DNA of 64,000 nt from Ochrobactrum vermis (GTDB lineage Bacteria > Pseudomonadota > Alphaproteobacteria > Rhizobiales > Rhizobiaceae), in the NCBI RefSeq assembly GCF_002975205.1, contig NZ_PCOC01000001.1, positions 310,001 to 374,000 on the forward strand, given 5' to 3'. Below the pieces are notes generated by a model, which worked only from the letters and a program-made list of their open reading frames with translations, ran no database searches and had not been told where the DNA came from. Within the stretch, counting starts at the first letter, position 1. Each line of letters begins with the position of its first letter. Made by a program: the position numbers and the translations under genes. Below are positions 1-8,342 of the stretch, piece by piece.

Positions 1-423
1 TTCATTGCCGCCGAACCAGACGCCAAGCGTGCGACCCTTGAAGTCTTCAGGCTTGGTGATGTTGGTGTCCTTACGGCAGGTCAGCATCATGCCGGACTTC
101 TTGAATGGCTGTGCGATGTTGACGAGCGCAACACCCTTTTCGCGAGTGGCGAGTGCGGATGGCATCCAGTCGACCACCACGTCAGCACCACCACCGGCGA
201 TCACCTGTGGCGGAGCAACGTCCGGGCCGCCTGGCTTGATGTCCACGTCGAGATTTTCGGCTTCATAGAAGCCTTTGTCCTTGGCGACGTAGTAGCCTGC
301 AAACTGTCCCTGCGTCACCCATTTGAGCTGCAAGGTCAGCTTGTCGGCTGCCATTGCCGAGCTGCTCATGAGCGCGAGCGCCAGTCCGGCTGTTCCAAGG
401 CATAGAGAAATTGCCTTTTTCAT
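1..423 (-). CDS. NMT1/SsuA-type ABC transporter substrate-binding protein (partial, N-terminal part only)
   Basis: The reading frame starts at an ATG at 421-423 and runs off the left edge, giving 141 residues. The N-terminus is a typical Sec signal peptide (MKKAISLCLG, hydrophobic core, AMA-A cleavage site around residue 24). The mature part has the KLTLQLKW and GQFAGYYVAKDKGFY features of the NMT1/THI5/SsuA periplasmic binding-protein fold. It is the last gene of the pyrimidine-catabolic operon, so a pyrimidine or one of its degradation products is the likely ligand. That is inference from context, because the family also binds thiamine precursors, riboflavin and sulfonates. A palindromic repeat separates it from the upstream permease gene. 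Confidence 0.85.
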   Translation of the reverse strand, partial: MKKAISLCLGTAGLALALMSSSAMAADKLTLQLKWVTQGQFAGYYVAKDKGFYEAENLDVDIKPGGPDVAPPQVIAGGGADVVVDWMPSALATREKGVALVNIAQPFKKSGMMLTCRKDTNITKPEDFKGRTLGVWFGGNE

Positions 424-446
424 TTCAGTTCTCCTCTGGTTCTTTT

Positions 447-500
447 TTATTGCGCGCATTTGCCCGAAAATCGGTTCCCACTTTTCGGAATGCGCTTTGG
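447..500. repeat. Palindromic intergenic repeat, Rhizobiales REP-like (copy 1)
   Basis: The outer arms GCGCAT (454-459) and ATGCGC (490-495) enclose CCGAAAA / TTTTCGG arms. The stretch 472-498 is identical over 27 bases to 21720-21746. Elements of this type, with an ACCGGTTCCCACTTTTCGG core, are common in Brucella-Ochrobactrum genomes (recalled, not searched). This copy lies between a permease gene and the binding-protein gene, where the folded mRNA could alter relative expression. Confidence 0.75.
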
Positions 501-535
501 TCTACCTTATGGTGGCAGATGCCAAATCGTTCGGC

Positions 536-1396
536 TTATGCCCTCCTGTATGAAGGGTGCCAGAATGTCATTTTGCGCTCGATCAACGCGATCAGCCCGT
601 AAGAGAGCGACCCTGCAAGAGCGGCTACAAAGATTTCAGCCCAGACCATGTCGACATTCATGCGTCCGATTTCCGCGGATATGCGGAAACCCATACCGAC
701 AATCGGCGTGCCGAAAAACTCGGCGACAATCGCACCAATCAGTGCCAGCGTGGAGTTGATCTTGAGCGCATTGAAAATGAAGGGCATGGCTGCTGGAAGG
801 CGCAGTTTGATGAGCGTCTGCCAGTAGTTCGAGCCATAGGTCTGCATCAGGTCGCGTTCCATCGAACCACTTGCCGCAAGTCCCGCAACCGTGTTCACGA
901 GCATGGGGAAGAAGGTCATGATGATGACAACCGCTGCCTTCGACTGCCAGTCGAAGCCGAACCACATCACCATGATCGGTGCGACACCCACGATGGGAAG
1001 GGCGGCAGCAAGATTGCCAAGCGGCAGCAAGCCTTTCCGCAAAAAGGGCACGCGATCAGCGATGATCGCCGTAATGAAGCCCAGTCCGCAGCCCGCGATA
1101 TAGCCGATGATAACGGCCTTCATGAACGTCTGCTGGAAGTCGGCCCACAGGATCGGAACCGAGCTCGTGATCCGCGCCCATATGACCGACGGGGCAGGCA
1201 GAAGCACCTGCGGCACGGCAAACAATCGAACGGTGACTTCCCAAAGGAGAAGCATCGCAATGCCGAAGAGGGCAGGGACGGCAATGTCCAGCAGCTTCTG
1301 GCTGTGCGGGTTGCGCGCCTTGAGGCTCGCTACCCAACCTACAATTGCCCATGAGACGGCAATCAGCGCGATAATGATTATGACGTTCATCATCAT
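536..1396 (-). CDS. ABC transporter permease, SsuC/TauC/ThiX type
   Basis: This 286-residue inner-membrane protein has about six hydrophobic segments and the EAA-loop region typical of binding-protein-dependent permeases (around LPAAMPFIFNALKI, where the ATPase docks). It overlaps the preceding permease gene by 4 bases, consistent with translational coupling. With the neighbouring permease, ATPase and binding protein it makes a complete importer. Its place downstream of dihydropyrimidinase and ureidopropionase suggests import of pyrimidines or their hydrolysis products, which is an inference from context. Confidence 0.88.
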   Translation of the reverse strand: MMMNVIIIIALIAVSWAIVGWVASLKARNPHSQKLLDIAVPALFGIAMLLLWEVTVRLFAVPQVLLPAPSVIWARITSSVPILWADFQQTFMKAVIIGYIAGCGLGFITAIIADRVPFLRKGLLPLGNLAAALPIVGVAPIMVMWFGFDWQSKAAVVIIMTFFPMLVNTVAGLAASGSMERDLMQTYGSNYWQTLIKLRLPAAMPFIFNALKINSTLALIGAIVAEFFGTPIVGMGFRISAEIGRMNVDMVWAEIFVAALAGSLSYGLIALIERKMTFWHPSYRRA

Positions 1397-2286
1397 GCCG
1401 CCGCCCTTTCTGGTCTTGCACCCATACGTCGGTTAACGATGCGTGCGATCAGTCCGACAAGTGCCACAAGCAGTCCCGCCATGATGGCCGCTGCGATGAG
1501 GGCGGCCCATATCTGAACCGTTTGACCGTAATAGGAACCAGCCAGCAAACGCGCGCCAAGACCTGCGACTGCACCCGTTGGCAGCTCACCGACGATCGCG
1601 CCCACAAGGCTGATGGCGACAGCAATTTGCATCGATGTGAACAGGAAGGGCATGGCCGCAGGCCAGCGCAGTTTCCAGAACACCTGATTGCGCGATGCAT
1701 TGTAAGTCCGCATGAGATCAAGATGCATGACATCGGGGGACCGCAGTCCCTTGACCATGCCCACGGCGACGGGGAAGAAGGAGAGATAAGTTGATATGAT
1801 GGCCTTTGGCAGCAGGCCCGAAATGCCGATGGCATTCAGCACCACAATAATCATTGGTGCGATGGCGAGGATCGGGATTGTCTGCGAGGTGATAATCCAT
1901 GGCATCAGGCTTTTATCGAGTGTGCGTGAATGCACGATGCCGACAGCGAGCAGCACACCAAGTGCTGACCCCAGTACGAAGCCGAGCAATGTTGAAGAGA
2001 GCGTCACCCAGCCATGATAGACGAGGCTGCGCTTCGAACTCGGCTTTACATCAAAGACGGTTTTCCAGATTTCTTCTGCAACCTGATGCGGCGCTGGAAG
2101 GACCGGACGGTCCTGATACATCGTGTTGGCAACTATGGTCGAGAATGCAATCTCGGTTCCGGCGCGCTCGGCCTGATCGCGCTCAAACGGCGCGTTCAGG
2201 AATATCGCAGCCACATACCAGAGCCCGATGATGACGGCGAGAACTGTTGTCACCGGTACAAATTTGTCGCGAAAAAAGGCTGTCAT
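1393..2286 (-). CDS. ABC transporter permease, SsuC/TauC/ThiX type
   Basis: This 297-residue membrane protein carries one N-terminal membrane segment followed by the BPD_transp_1 domain. The EAA-like loop is near LRWPAAMPFLFTSMQIA. It is paralogous to the permease that follows it, as expected for a heterodimeric channel. An insertion of about 60 residues after the first membrane segment forms a longer periplasmic region than in SsuC. It is separated from the ATPase gene by 36 bases in the same operon. Confidence 0.88.
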   Translation of the reverse strand: MTAFFRDKFVPVTTVLAVIIGLWYVAAIFLNAPFERDQAERAGTEIAFSTIVANTMYQDRPVLPAPHQVAEEIWKTVFDVKPSSKRSLVYHGWVTLSSTLLGFVLGSALGVLLAVGIVHSRTLDKSLMPWIITSQTIPILAIAPMIIVVLNAIGISGLLPKAIISTYLSFFPVAVGMVKGLRSPDVMHLDLMRTYNASRNQVFWKLRWPAAMPFLFTSMQIAVAISLVGAIVGELPTGAVAGLGARLLAGSYYGQTVQIWAALIAAAIMAGLLVALVGLIARIVNRRMGARPERAAA

Positions 2287-2322
2287 TTCCGCCCCCCTTC
2301 ACCTGATTTTTGCCCCCGCCAT

Positions 2323-3174
2323 TTATTCATGGATATGCCCCAGCCGCAGGCCTTCGCGCACGCGATGGGCTATCTTCAGAAACGCCTCGGATTCCCGGAT
2401 ATCCAGTGTTCGGTCAGCACCAAGATCGCAGTCGATAATTTCATGAATGCGGCCGGGACGCGGGCTCATGACGACGATCTTGGTGGAAAGGAAAACAGCT
2501 TCAGGAATGGAGTGCGTTACGAAGATGACGGTTTTCTGTGTCGCAGCCCAAAGTTTCAGGAGTTGTTCGTTAAGGTGATCGCGAACGATTTCATCGAGTG
2601 CGCCGAACGGCTCATCCATCAGCAGCATGTCCGGGTCGAACGACAATGCCCGCGCAATGGAAGCGCGCTGCTGCATGCCGCCTGAAAGCTGCCATGGAAA
2701 CTTCTTTTCAAACCCGGTTAGGTTCACCAGAGAGAGGTTTTTTTCGATCCGTTCTTTGCGCTCGGCAGCACTGTACCCCATGATTTCAAGAGGAAGACTG
2801 ATATTGTCCTGAATGGTGCGCCACGGAAAGAGGGCTGCTGCCTGAAAGACATAGCCATAAGAGCGGTCAAGCCGCGCCTGTTCGGGCGTCTTGCCGTTGA
2901 CTGTCACAGAACCGGATGTTGGCTGTTCGAGATCGGCCACCACACGCATCAGTGTGGTCTTGCCGCAACCAGAAGGCCCAATGAAAGAAACAAACTCACC
3001 GCGTTTGACAGTGAGATTGATGTTGGAAAGCGCATGAACCGGACCATCATTGGTCTCGAACACCAAGGAGAGATCCTTGATGTCGATCACTGTTTGCGCG
3101 TTTACTTCGCCCCGCTCCGGGGCCATGCTGTCATTCAAGTTCATGCGCGGTTCCCGAAGCTGGACGATGGCCAT
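2323..3174 (-). CDS. ABC transporter ATP-binding protein, SsuB/TauB type
   Basis: This 283-residue cytoplasmic ATPase shows Walker A (GPSGCGKTT), the signature LSGGMQQR, Walker B (LLMDEPFGALD) and the switch histidine in VTHSIPEA. A 30-residue N-terminal extension precedes the ABC domain. The start lies 3 bases after the dihydropyrimidinase stop codon, so the two are very likely co-transcribed and coupled. It energises the importer made of the two permeases and binding protein encoded downstream. Confidence 0.9.
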   Translation of the reverse strand: MAIVQLREPRMNLNDSMAPERGEVNAQTVIDIKDLSLVFETNDGPVHALSNINLTVKRGEFVSFIGPSGCGKTTLMRVVADLEQPTSGSVTVNGKTPEQARLDRSYGYVFQAAALFPWRTIQDNISLPLEIMGYSAAERKERIEKNLSLVNLTGFEKKFPWQLSGGMQQRASIARALSFDPDMLLMDEPFGALDEIVRDHLNEQLLKLWAATQKTVIFVTHSIPEAVFLSTKIVVMSPRPGRIHEIIDCDLGADRTLDIRESEAFLKIAHRVREGLRLGHIHE

Positions 3175-3177
3175 GGT

Positions 3178-4632
3178 TCAGACCCCTATCGGCATATGTT
3201 CGGCGCTGCGCTCCACCTTGCGCGGGGCCACGATTTCCTTCCATTGTGACAGTGCCCGGTTGACTGCGCCGTTTGGCTCACGCTCGATGAAGCGCCCGTC
3301 GCCCGGTTCTGCCGTGACACGGCCCTGATCGTAAGCGATGCGCCCGCGTGACAGCGTCATCTTTGGCAGGCCCTTGAGCTCAAAACCTTCAAACACATTG
3401 TAATCAATGGCAGAATGCTGCGTCTTGGCAGAGACCTTTTTGGTCGCCTCCGGATCCCAGATGATGAGATCAGCGTCTGCCCCTGGCAACACTGCGCCTT
3501 TCTGCGGATAGATATTGAGAATCTTCGCGATGTTGGTGGAGGTAACGGCCACGAATTCATTGGGCGTCAGGCGACCGGTACGAACTCCGCGGGTCCAGAG
3601 CACGGGAAGCCGTTCTTCCAGGCCACCTGTACCGTTCGGGATTTTGGTGAAATTGCCAATGCCATGGCGCTTTTGCTCGGTGGTAAAGGCGCAGTGATCG
3701 GTTGCCACAACTTGCAGGCTTCCAGCGGCAAGTCCGGCCCACAAGCTATCCTGGTTGACCTTGTCACGGAACGGCGGCGACATCACGCGCCGCGCGGCAT
3801 AGTCCCAATCGCGATTATGATATTCGCTTTCATCGAGCGTCAAATGCTGGATGAGCGGCTCGCCATAAACGCGCATACCCTTCTGGCGGGCTCGGCGAAT
3901 TGCTTCATGGCTCTGCTCGCAGGAGACATGCACCACGTAAAGCGGCACACCCGCCTGATCGGCGATCATAATGGCGCGGTTGGTGGCTTCACCTTCCACT
4001 TCCGGCGGGCGCGAATAGGCGTGGGCTTCCGGCCCGTCATTACCCTCGGCCATCAGCTTGGCCTGTAATTGCGCAACGATATCGCCATTTTCAGCGTGAA
4101 CGAGCGGCATCGCGCCAAGTTCGGCGCAGCGCTGGAACGACGCGAACATCTCGTCATCATTGACCATCAAGGCGCCCTTATAGGCCATGAAGTGCTTGAA
4201 AGTATTGATGCCGCGCTTCACAACTTCCGGCATTTCGTTGAAGGCGCGTTCGCTCCAGCCGGTGATTGCCATGTGGAACGAATAGTCGGTGCGTGCCTTA
4301 CCTGCCTTCTGGAACCACTCCTGAAGCGCGTCGAGCAGATTGCCTTCTGGTCCGGGCAGCACGAAATCGACAACCATCGTAGTGCCGCCAGCAAGAGCTG
4401 CGGCGGTGCCAGTATCGAAATCGTCGGAGGAATAGGTTCCCATGAAGGGCATCTGCAGATGGGTATGCGGGTCGATACCACCAGGCATGATATAGCAGCC
4501 GGATGCATCTATAACTTCATCGCCGGAGAGATTATCGCCGACAGCGACAATCTTTTCGCCTTCGATGAGAACATCGGCTTTAAAGGTGCGGTCAGCCGTG
4601 ATGACGGTTCCGCCTTTGATGACCTTTGCCAT
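3178..4632 (-). CDS. hydA: Dihydropyrimidinase / D-hydantoinase
   Basis: This is a 484-residue cyclic amidohydrolase that opens the ring of 5,6-dihydrouracil or dihydrothymine to N-carbamoyl-beta-amino acids, step 2 of the reductive pyrimidine pathway. The di-zinc site is visible: the HTH pair at residues 56-58, the lysine expected to be carboxylated in FMAYK (about residue 152), LVHAENGD, YVVHVSCE and the aspartate of VATDHCAF. Length and motif order match the family. It follows the ureidopropionase gene by 61 bases and precedes the ABC genes. PreT-PreA, which make its substrate, are encoded at 21745-24578. Confidence 0.95.
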   Translation of the reverse strand: MAKVIKGGTVITADRTFKADVLIEGEKIVAVGDNLSGDEVIDASGCYIMPGGIDPHTHLQMPFMGTYSSDDFDTGTAAALAGGTTMVVDFVLPGPEGNLLDALQEWFQKAGKARTDYSFHMAITGWSERAFNEMPEVVKRGINTFKHFMAYKGALMVNDDEMFASFQRCAELGAMPLVHAENGDIVAQLQAKLMAEGNDGPEAHAYSRPPEVEGEATNRAIMIADQAGVPLYVVHVSCEQSHEAIRRARQKGMRVYGEPLIQHLTLDESEYHNRDWDYAARRVMSPPFRDKVNQDSLWAGLAAGSLQVVATDHCAFTTEQKRHGIGNFTKIPNGTGGLEERLPVLWTRGVRTGRLTPNEFVAVTSTNIAKILNIYPQKGAVLPGADADLIIWDPEATKKVSAKTQHSAIDYNVFEGFELKGLPKMTLSRGRIAYDQGRVTAEPGDGRFIEREPNGAVNRALSQWKEIVAPRKVERSAEHMPIGV

Positions 4633-4693
4633 TGTTCGTCGTTCCCCTTTTTGGTTTTGTTGCGAACAGTAGCAGTAGTGGATGGTTGTGAAA

Positions 4694-5941
4694 TCAGCTT
4701 ACAATTTCAGCAGTCTCCAATACCGCATGCAGAAGCACGTCGGTTCCCGCCGACGCCCATTCCTTCGAAATATCCTCGTCTTCGTTGTGACTGAGCCCAT
4801 CTACGCAAGGACACATGATCATGGCCGTTGGTGCGACGCGATTGACCCAGCACGCATCGTGGCCTGCACCGGAAACAATGTCGCGGTGGCTATAGCCGAG
4901 CCGCTCCGCTGCATTGCGGATCGCCTCCACACAGCCAGTGTCAAAGGTAACCGGGTCGAAATGCCCAGCCACCTCGATCTCGATCCCGATGCCCAGTTCT
5001 TCGGCGATTTTAGGTGCTTCCTTTTCGAAACGCGTTTTCATCCCGTCCAGAACATCTTGGTTGGGCGAACGGAAATCGACGGTGAAAACAATCTGGCCTG
5101 GAAGCACATTGCGCGAATTGGGCGAGACATCGATATGGCCGACACCACCCACTGCATCCGGCTGGTAGGACATGGCGATCTCGTTGACGAGTTGCAGCAT
5201 CTTGCCAAGGCCAAGGCTTGCGTTCTTGCGCATCTTCATCGGCGTAGAGCCGGTATGCGCTTCCTTGCCCGTCAGCGTCACTTGCAGCCACCACAGGCCC
5301 TGACCATGGCTGACAACGCCGATATCCTTTTGCTCGGCTTCTAGAATTGGTCCCTGTTCGATATGAAGCTCAAACATTGCGTGAATTTTGCGCTGCCCAA
5401 CCGGTTCATTGCCTTTCCAGCCGATGCGCTCCAGCTCATCACCGAATTTTTTGCCCTTGGCGTCGGTGCGCTGATAAGCCCAGTCTTGCTCGTGAACGCC
5501 GGCAAAGACACCGGACGAGAGCATTGCAGGCGCAAAACGCGTACCTTCCTCATTGGTCCAGTTCACCACCACGATAGGGCGCTTTGTCTTGATATTGGTG
5601 TCGTTGAGCGTGCGCATGACTTCAAGTCCGCCGAGCACGCCGAGCACGCCGTCAAATTTTCCACCAGTTGGCTGTGTGTCGAGATGGCTGCCCATATAGA
5701 CCGGATCGGCATCCGCATCTTCGCCGGGGCGAAGGAAAAACATGTTGCCCATCGTGTCGACGGTCATCGACAATCCGGACTTTTCACACCAGCTTTGAAA
5801 TAGTTTGCGGCCTTCGCCGTCTTCATCGGTCAAGGTCTGGCGGTTATTACCACCACGCACACCGGGGCCGATCTGGGCCATGTCCATCAGACTGTCCCAA
5901 AGACGATCGCCGTTGACTCTAAGATTGCTGGTGAGCACCAT
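4694..5941 (-). CDS. hyuC: N-carbamoyl-beta-alanine amidohydrolase (beta-ureidopropionase), M20 family
   Basis: This 415-residue Zn-dependent amidase of the HyuC/AmaB group would release beta-alanine or beta-aminoisobutyrate, CO2 and ammonia, step 3 of reductive pyrimidine degradation. Metal and catalytic motifs are present: GSHLDTQPTGGKFDG, TNEEGTRF, FELHIEQGP, and the C-terminal GAGHDACW and SHNEDE. It is the first gene of the minus-strand operon and is divergent from the RutR-like regulator, with a RutR-type box in the gap. Specificity for carbamoyl-beta-amino acids rather than L-carbamoyl-alpha-amino acids is inferred from context. Confidence 0.93.
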   Translation of the reverse strand: MVLTSNLRVNGDRLWDSLMDMAQIGPGVRGGNNRQTLTDEDGEGRKLFQSWCEKSGLSMTVDTMGNMFFLRPGEDADADPVYMGSHLDTQPTGGKFDGVLGVLGGLEVMRTLNDTNIKTKRPIVVVNWTNEEGTRFAPAMLSSGVFAGVHEQDWAYQRTDAKGKKFGDELERIGWKGNEPVGQRKIHAMFELHIEQGPILEAEQKDIGVVSHGQGLWWLQVTLTGKEAHTGSTPMKMRKNASLGLGKMLQLVNEIAMSYQPDAVGGVGHIDVSPNSRNVLPGQIVFTVDFRSPNQDVLDGMKTRFEKEAPKIAEELGIGIEIEVAGHFDPVTFDTGCVEAIRNAAERLGYSHRDIVSGAGHDACWVNRVAPTAMIMCPCVDGLSHNEDEDISKEWASAGTDVLLHAVLETAEIVS

Positions 5942-6073
5942 GCGCTCTGCCTCCGCATTATGTATGTGCGTTCAAATTCGAGCCATTATACTGCTAGCTC
6001 GTATCCACCCGCCAATATATGTTCCCACGACCTGGCTCTTTGGCCACAATATTCTTGCCTTGCTGGCAAAAAC

Positions 6074-6089
6074 TTGACTAGTTGGTCAA
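6074..6089. promoter_or_regulatory. RutR-type operator in the divergent hyuC-rutR promoter region
   Basis: The sequence TTGACTAGTTGGTCAA differs at one informative position from the E. coli RutR consensus TTGACCANNTGGTCAA (recalled). A second half-site, ATGGTCAA, lies about 30 bases further on. It sits between the divergent catabolic operon and the regulator gene, where one site could control both. A similar box precedes preT. Confidence 0.7.
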
Positions 6090-6161
6090 ATTGCAGGCTA
6101 GAAGAGCGTTTGAATATGGTCAAGCGCTTTTGAAAAATTCTACACTGCTGAAAGGTGTCAA

Positions 6162-6860
6162 ATGGCCACAGCTCCTTCAGACTCACGGACCGACACGGTC
6201 GGAAACGAGAAGATGTCGAACGAGAAATCGGAAGGTGCAACGCGTATTCAGGGTATAAATCGCAGGCTTATCCTCGACGCAGCACTCGAGGTTTTTTCCG
6301 CTTACGGATTTAGGGGTTCGACGGTTGATCAGATCGCCGAGAAGGCGGGCATGTCCAAGCCGAACCTGCTCTATTATTTTCCGCGCAAGCAGAACATTTA
6401 CGTGACCGTGCTGGAGGATACGCTCGCCACCTGGCTGGAACCTTTTGAACACATCGATCCAGATGGTGAACCGCTGGACGAGTTGCGCCGTTATATCGCC
6501 GTGAAGCTGGAAATGTCGGCGAAAAAGCCGGAAGCCTCGCGCCTTTTTGCCAATGAGATTCTGCATGGCGCCCCGGCAATTTCCGACTTTCTTAAAGGAC
6601 ATCTGAAGCAGTTGGTTGATGAAAAGGCGAGGGTTATTCATCGGTGGATAGCTGAAAAGCGCTTGGCGCCGGTCGATCCTTATCACCTGATTTTCACCAT
6701 ATGGGCGGTAACGCAGCACTATTCGGATTTCTCCGTGCAGGTCGGTGCCGTTCTCGGGCGGCGTTCGGAGGAGGCGGGGTTCTACGATGAAACGGCCAAA
6801 GCGTTGAGTGCCATCATTCTTGACGGCATTCGCCCACGGAACGAAAATTCGCCATCATGA
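6162..6860 (+). CDS. rutR: TetR-family regulator, RutR-like (pyrimidine-responsive)
   Basis: This 232-residue regulator has an N-terminal helix-turn-helix (about residues 35-80, STVDQIAEKAGMSKPNLLYY) and a C-terminal ligand domain. It closely resembles E. coli RutR from memory: NLLYYFP, EASRLFANEILHGAP, LIFTIWAVTQHYSDF and the ending DGIRPR all have close counterparts. E. coli RutR binds uracil and thymine. The start at 6162 has an AAAGGTG ribosome-binding site. An in-frame ATG at 6213 would remove a 17-residue polar leader. It is divergent from the pyrimidine operon and probably controls both it and preTA. Confidence 0.85.
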   Translation: MATAPSDSRTDTVGNEKMSNEKSEGATRIQGINRRLILDAALEVFSAYGFRGSTVDQIAEKAGMSKPNLLYYFPRKQNIYVTVLEDTLATWLEPFEHIDPDGEPLDELRRYIAVKLEMSAKKPEASRLFANEILHGAPAISDFLKGHLKQLVDEKARVIHRWIAEKRLAPVDPYHLIFTIWAVTQHYSDFSVQVGAVLGRRSEEAGFYDETAKALSAIILDGIRPRNENSPS

Positions 6861-7255
6861 AGACGATTCGAATTTCAGCAGCTATCGTCCGCGATGAAGC
6901 GGGCAGTTTCCTTCTTGTACGCAAGCGCGGCAGCGAGATTTTCTTCCAGCCTGGCGGCAAGATCGATGCAGGCGAACAGCCTGAAACAGCGCTTATCCGC
7001 GAGATCAAGGAAGAGCTTGGCATCTTGATCGACCCAGGCCAGCTCCGCTATGCGGCAAAGATGTCGGCTCCCGCCGCCAACGAAGACGATGCGACGGTCG
7101 AGGCGGAGTTGTTTCATCTTGCGTTGAAAGACGGCCAGATACCGGTTGCATCCAGCGAGATTGAAGAGCTTCTCTGGAATTCGCCGGGTGACACAACGCG
7201 CCCGGTCGCTCTGTTATCGCAGAGCATTCAAACGCGTTTCGCGAAGGATTACTGA
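6857..7255 (+). CDS. Nudix hydrolase
   Basis: This 132-residue protein has a complete Nudix box in the order G-x5-E-x7-RE-x2-EE-x-G (GGKIDAGEQ ... REIKEELG, about residues 35-57). The family hydrolyses nucleoside diphosphates linked to another moiety, and the specific substrate cannot be read from the sequence. Its ATG overlaps the rutR stop by 4 bases, so it is almost certainly co-transcribed with the regulator. It ends convergently with the sugar ABC ATPase gene, overlapping it by 7 bases. Confidence 0.9.
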   Translation: MKTIRISAAIVRDEAGSFLLVRKRGSEIFFQPGGKIDAGEQPETALIREIKEELGILIDPGQLRYAAKMSAPAANEDDATVEAELFHLALKDGQIPVASSEIEELLWNSPGDTTRPVALLSQSIQTRFAKDY

Positions 7256-8331
7256 ACCGTTCGCGGCTCTACACGGTTTCCGTCCGTGTCGAACAGGTGC
7301 AGATGTTGAGCTGGAAAACTCACATGAACTGTACCTTCCGCGTGTAGCGCATCGCGATCGAGCGTGAAAACTTTGAACGGCAATCCATGCAGGCTGAGAT
7401 GCAGGATAATACCGAACCCGGTTGGCTCGACCAAATCCACATGCGTCGGGAGATTGCCTGATTGTTCCATCGTCACATGCTCGGGCCGGATACCGAGTGT
7501 CGCTGCGGCGCCATCATCGATGGACATGGGCTGTGACAATGCGATTTGTGTTCCGTCCTTGAGGCTCAGATGTGCTTTGCTGTTTTGTTCCCGATAGGTG
7601 ACGTCCAGAAAATTCATCGCGGGTGAGCCGATGAACCCCGCTACGAAAAGGTTCGCAGGACGGTCATAGAGTTCGAGCGGCGATCCGACTTGCTGCACCA
7701 CACCACCATGCATGGCCACGATGCGGTCGGCAAGCGTCATAGCTTCGATCTGATCGTGGGTGACATAGATCGAGGTTGCTTTCAGCTCGCTGTGCAGTTT
7801 CTTGATTTCGGCACGCATCTGCTCGCGCAGCCGCGCGTCGAGATTGGAAAGTGGTTCATCGAAAAGAAAAGCCTTTGGTTGACGGACAATGGCGCGGCCC
7901 ATCGCAACACGCTGTCGCTGGCCACCGGAAAGCGCCTTCGGGCGTCGCTCCAGAAATGGTTCAAGACCAAGCTTGGCGGCTGTCGATTTGATGGCGCTCG
8001 CAATCTTCTCTTTCGGTGTTTTGCGCAGCCGCATACTGTAACTCATATTGTCGGCCACACTCATATGCGGATAGAGCGCGTAGGACTGGAAGACCATCGC
8101 AATGTCGCGGTCTTTCGGCGCCAGTTCGTTGACACGCTTGCCGCTGATTTGCACCTGACCGGCGGTTATCTCTTCAAGGCCGGCGATCATGCGCAGAAGC
8201 GTGGACTTGCCGCAGCCCGAAGGGCCAACCAGCACGATAAATTCCCCGTCTTCGATCTCAAGGTCGACACCGTGAAGCACGGCCAGTTCGCCATAGCTTT
8301 TGCGTACAGACTGAACGTTGATGGAAGCCAT
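7249..8331 (-). CDS. Carbohydrate ABC transporter ATP-binding protein, UgpC/MsmX (CUT1) type
   Basis: This 360-residue ATPase shows Walker [10 protein letters not shown], signature [13 protein letters not shown], Walker [12 protein letters not shown], the switch histidine in VTHDQIEA and a C-terminal TOBE/regulatory domain (from about residue 235). Length and domain order match MalK/UgpC. It is the last gene of a minus-strand operon encoding a complete sugar-type importer. A paralogue of similar length at 20578-21636 serves the second sugar locus. Confidence 0.93.
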   Translation of the reverse strand: MASINVQSVRKSYGELAVLHGVDLEIEDGEFIVLVGPSGCGKSTLLRMIAGLEEITAGQVQISGKRVNELAPKDRDIAMVFQSYALYPHMSVADNMSYSMRLRKTPKEKIASAIKSTAAKLGLEPFLERRPKALSGGQRQRVAMGRAIVRQPKAFLFDEPLSNLDARLREQMRAEIKKLHSELKATSIYVTHDQIEAMTLADRIVAMHGGVVQQVGSPLELYDRPANLFVAGFIGSPAMNFLDVTYREQNSKAHLSLKDGTQIALSQPMSIDDGAAATLGIRPEHVTMEQSGNLPTHVDLVEPTGFGIILHLSLHGLPFKVFTLDRDALHAEGTVHVSFPAQHLHLFDTDGNRVEPRTVQ

Positions 8332-8342
8332 TGGAAACCCTT

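Noticed and set aside
557..1354. 265-codon plus-strand open frame opposite the first permease gene
   Set aside because: It is antisense to a clear permease, rich in Arg/His as expected of a shadow frame, and has no family resemblance.
1..2286. Thiamine-precursor (HMP) importer as the role of the NMT1-type ABC genes
   Set aside because: No TPP riboswitch or thi gene is present, and the genes are spaced as one operon with pyrimidine-catabolic enzymes; a pyrimidine-related ligand fits better, though it is unproven.
2014..2685. 223-codon plus-strand open frame
   Set aside because: It runs across the permease and ATPase genes on the opposite strand and has no recognisable domain or ribosome-binding site.
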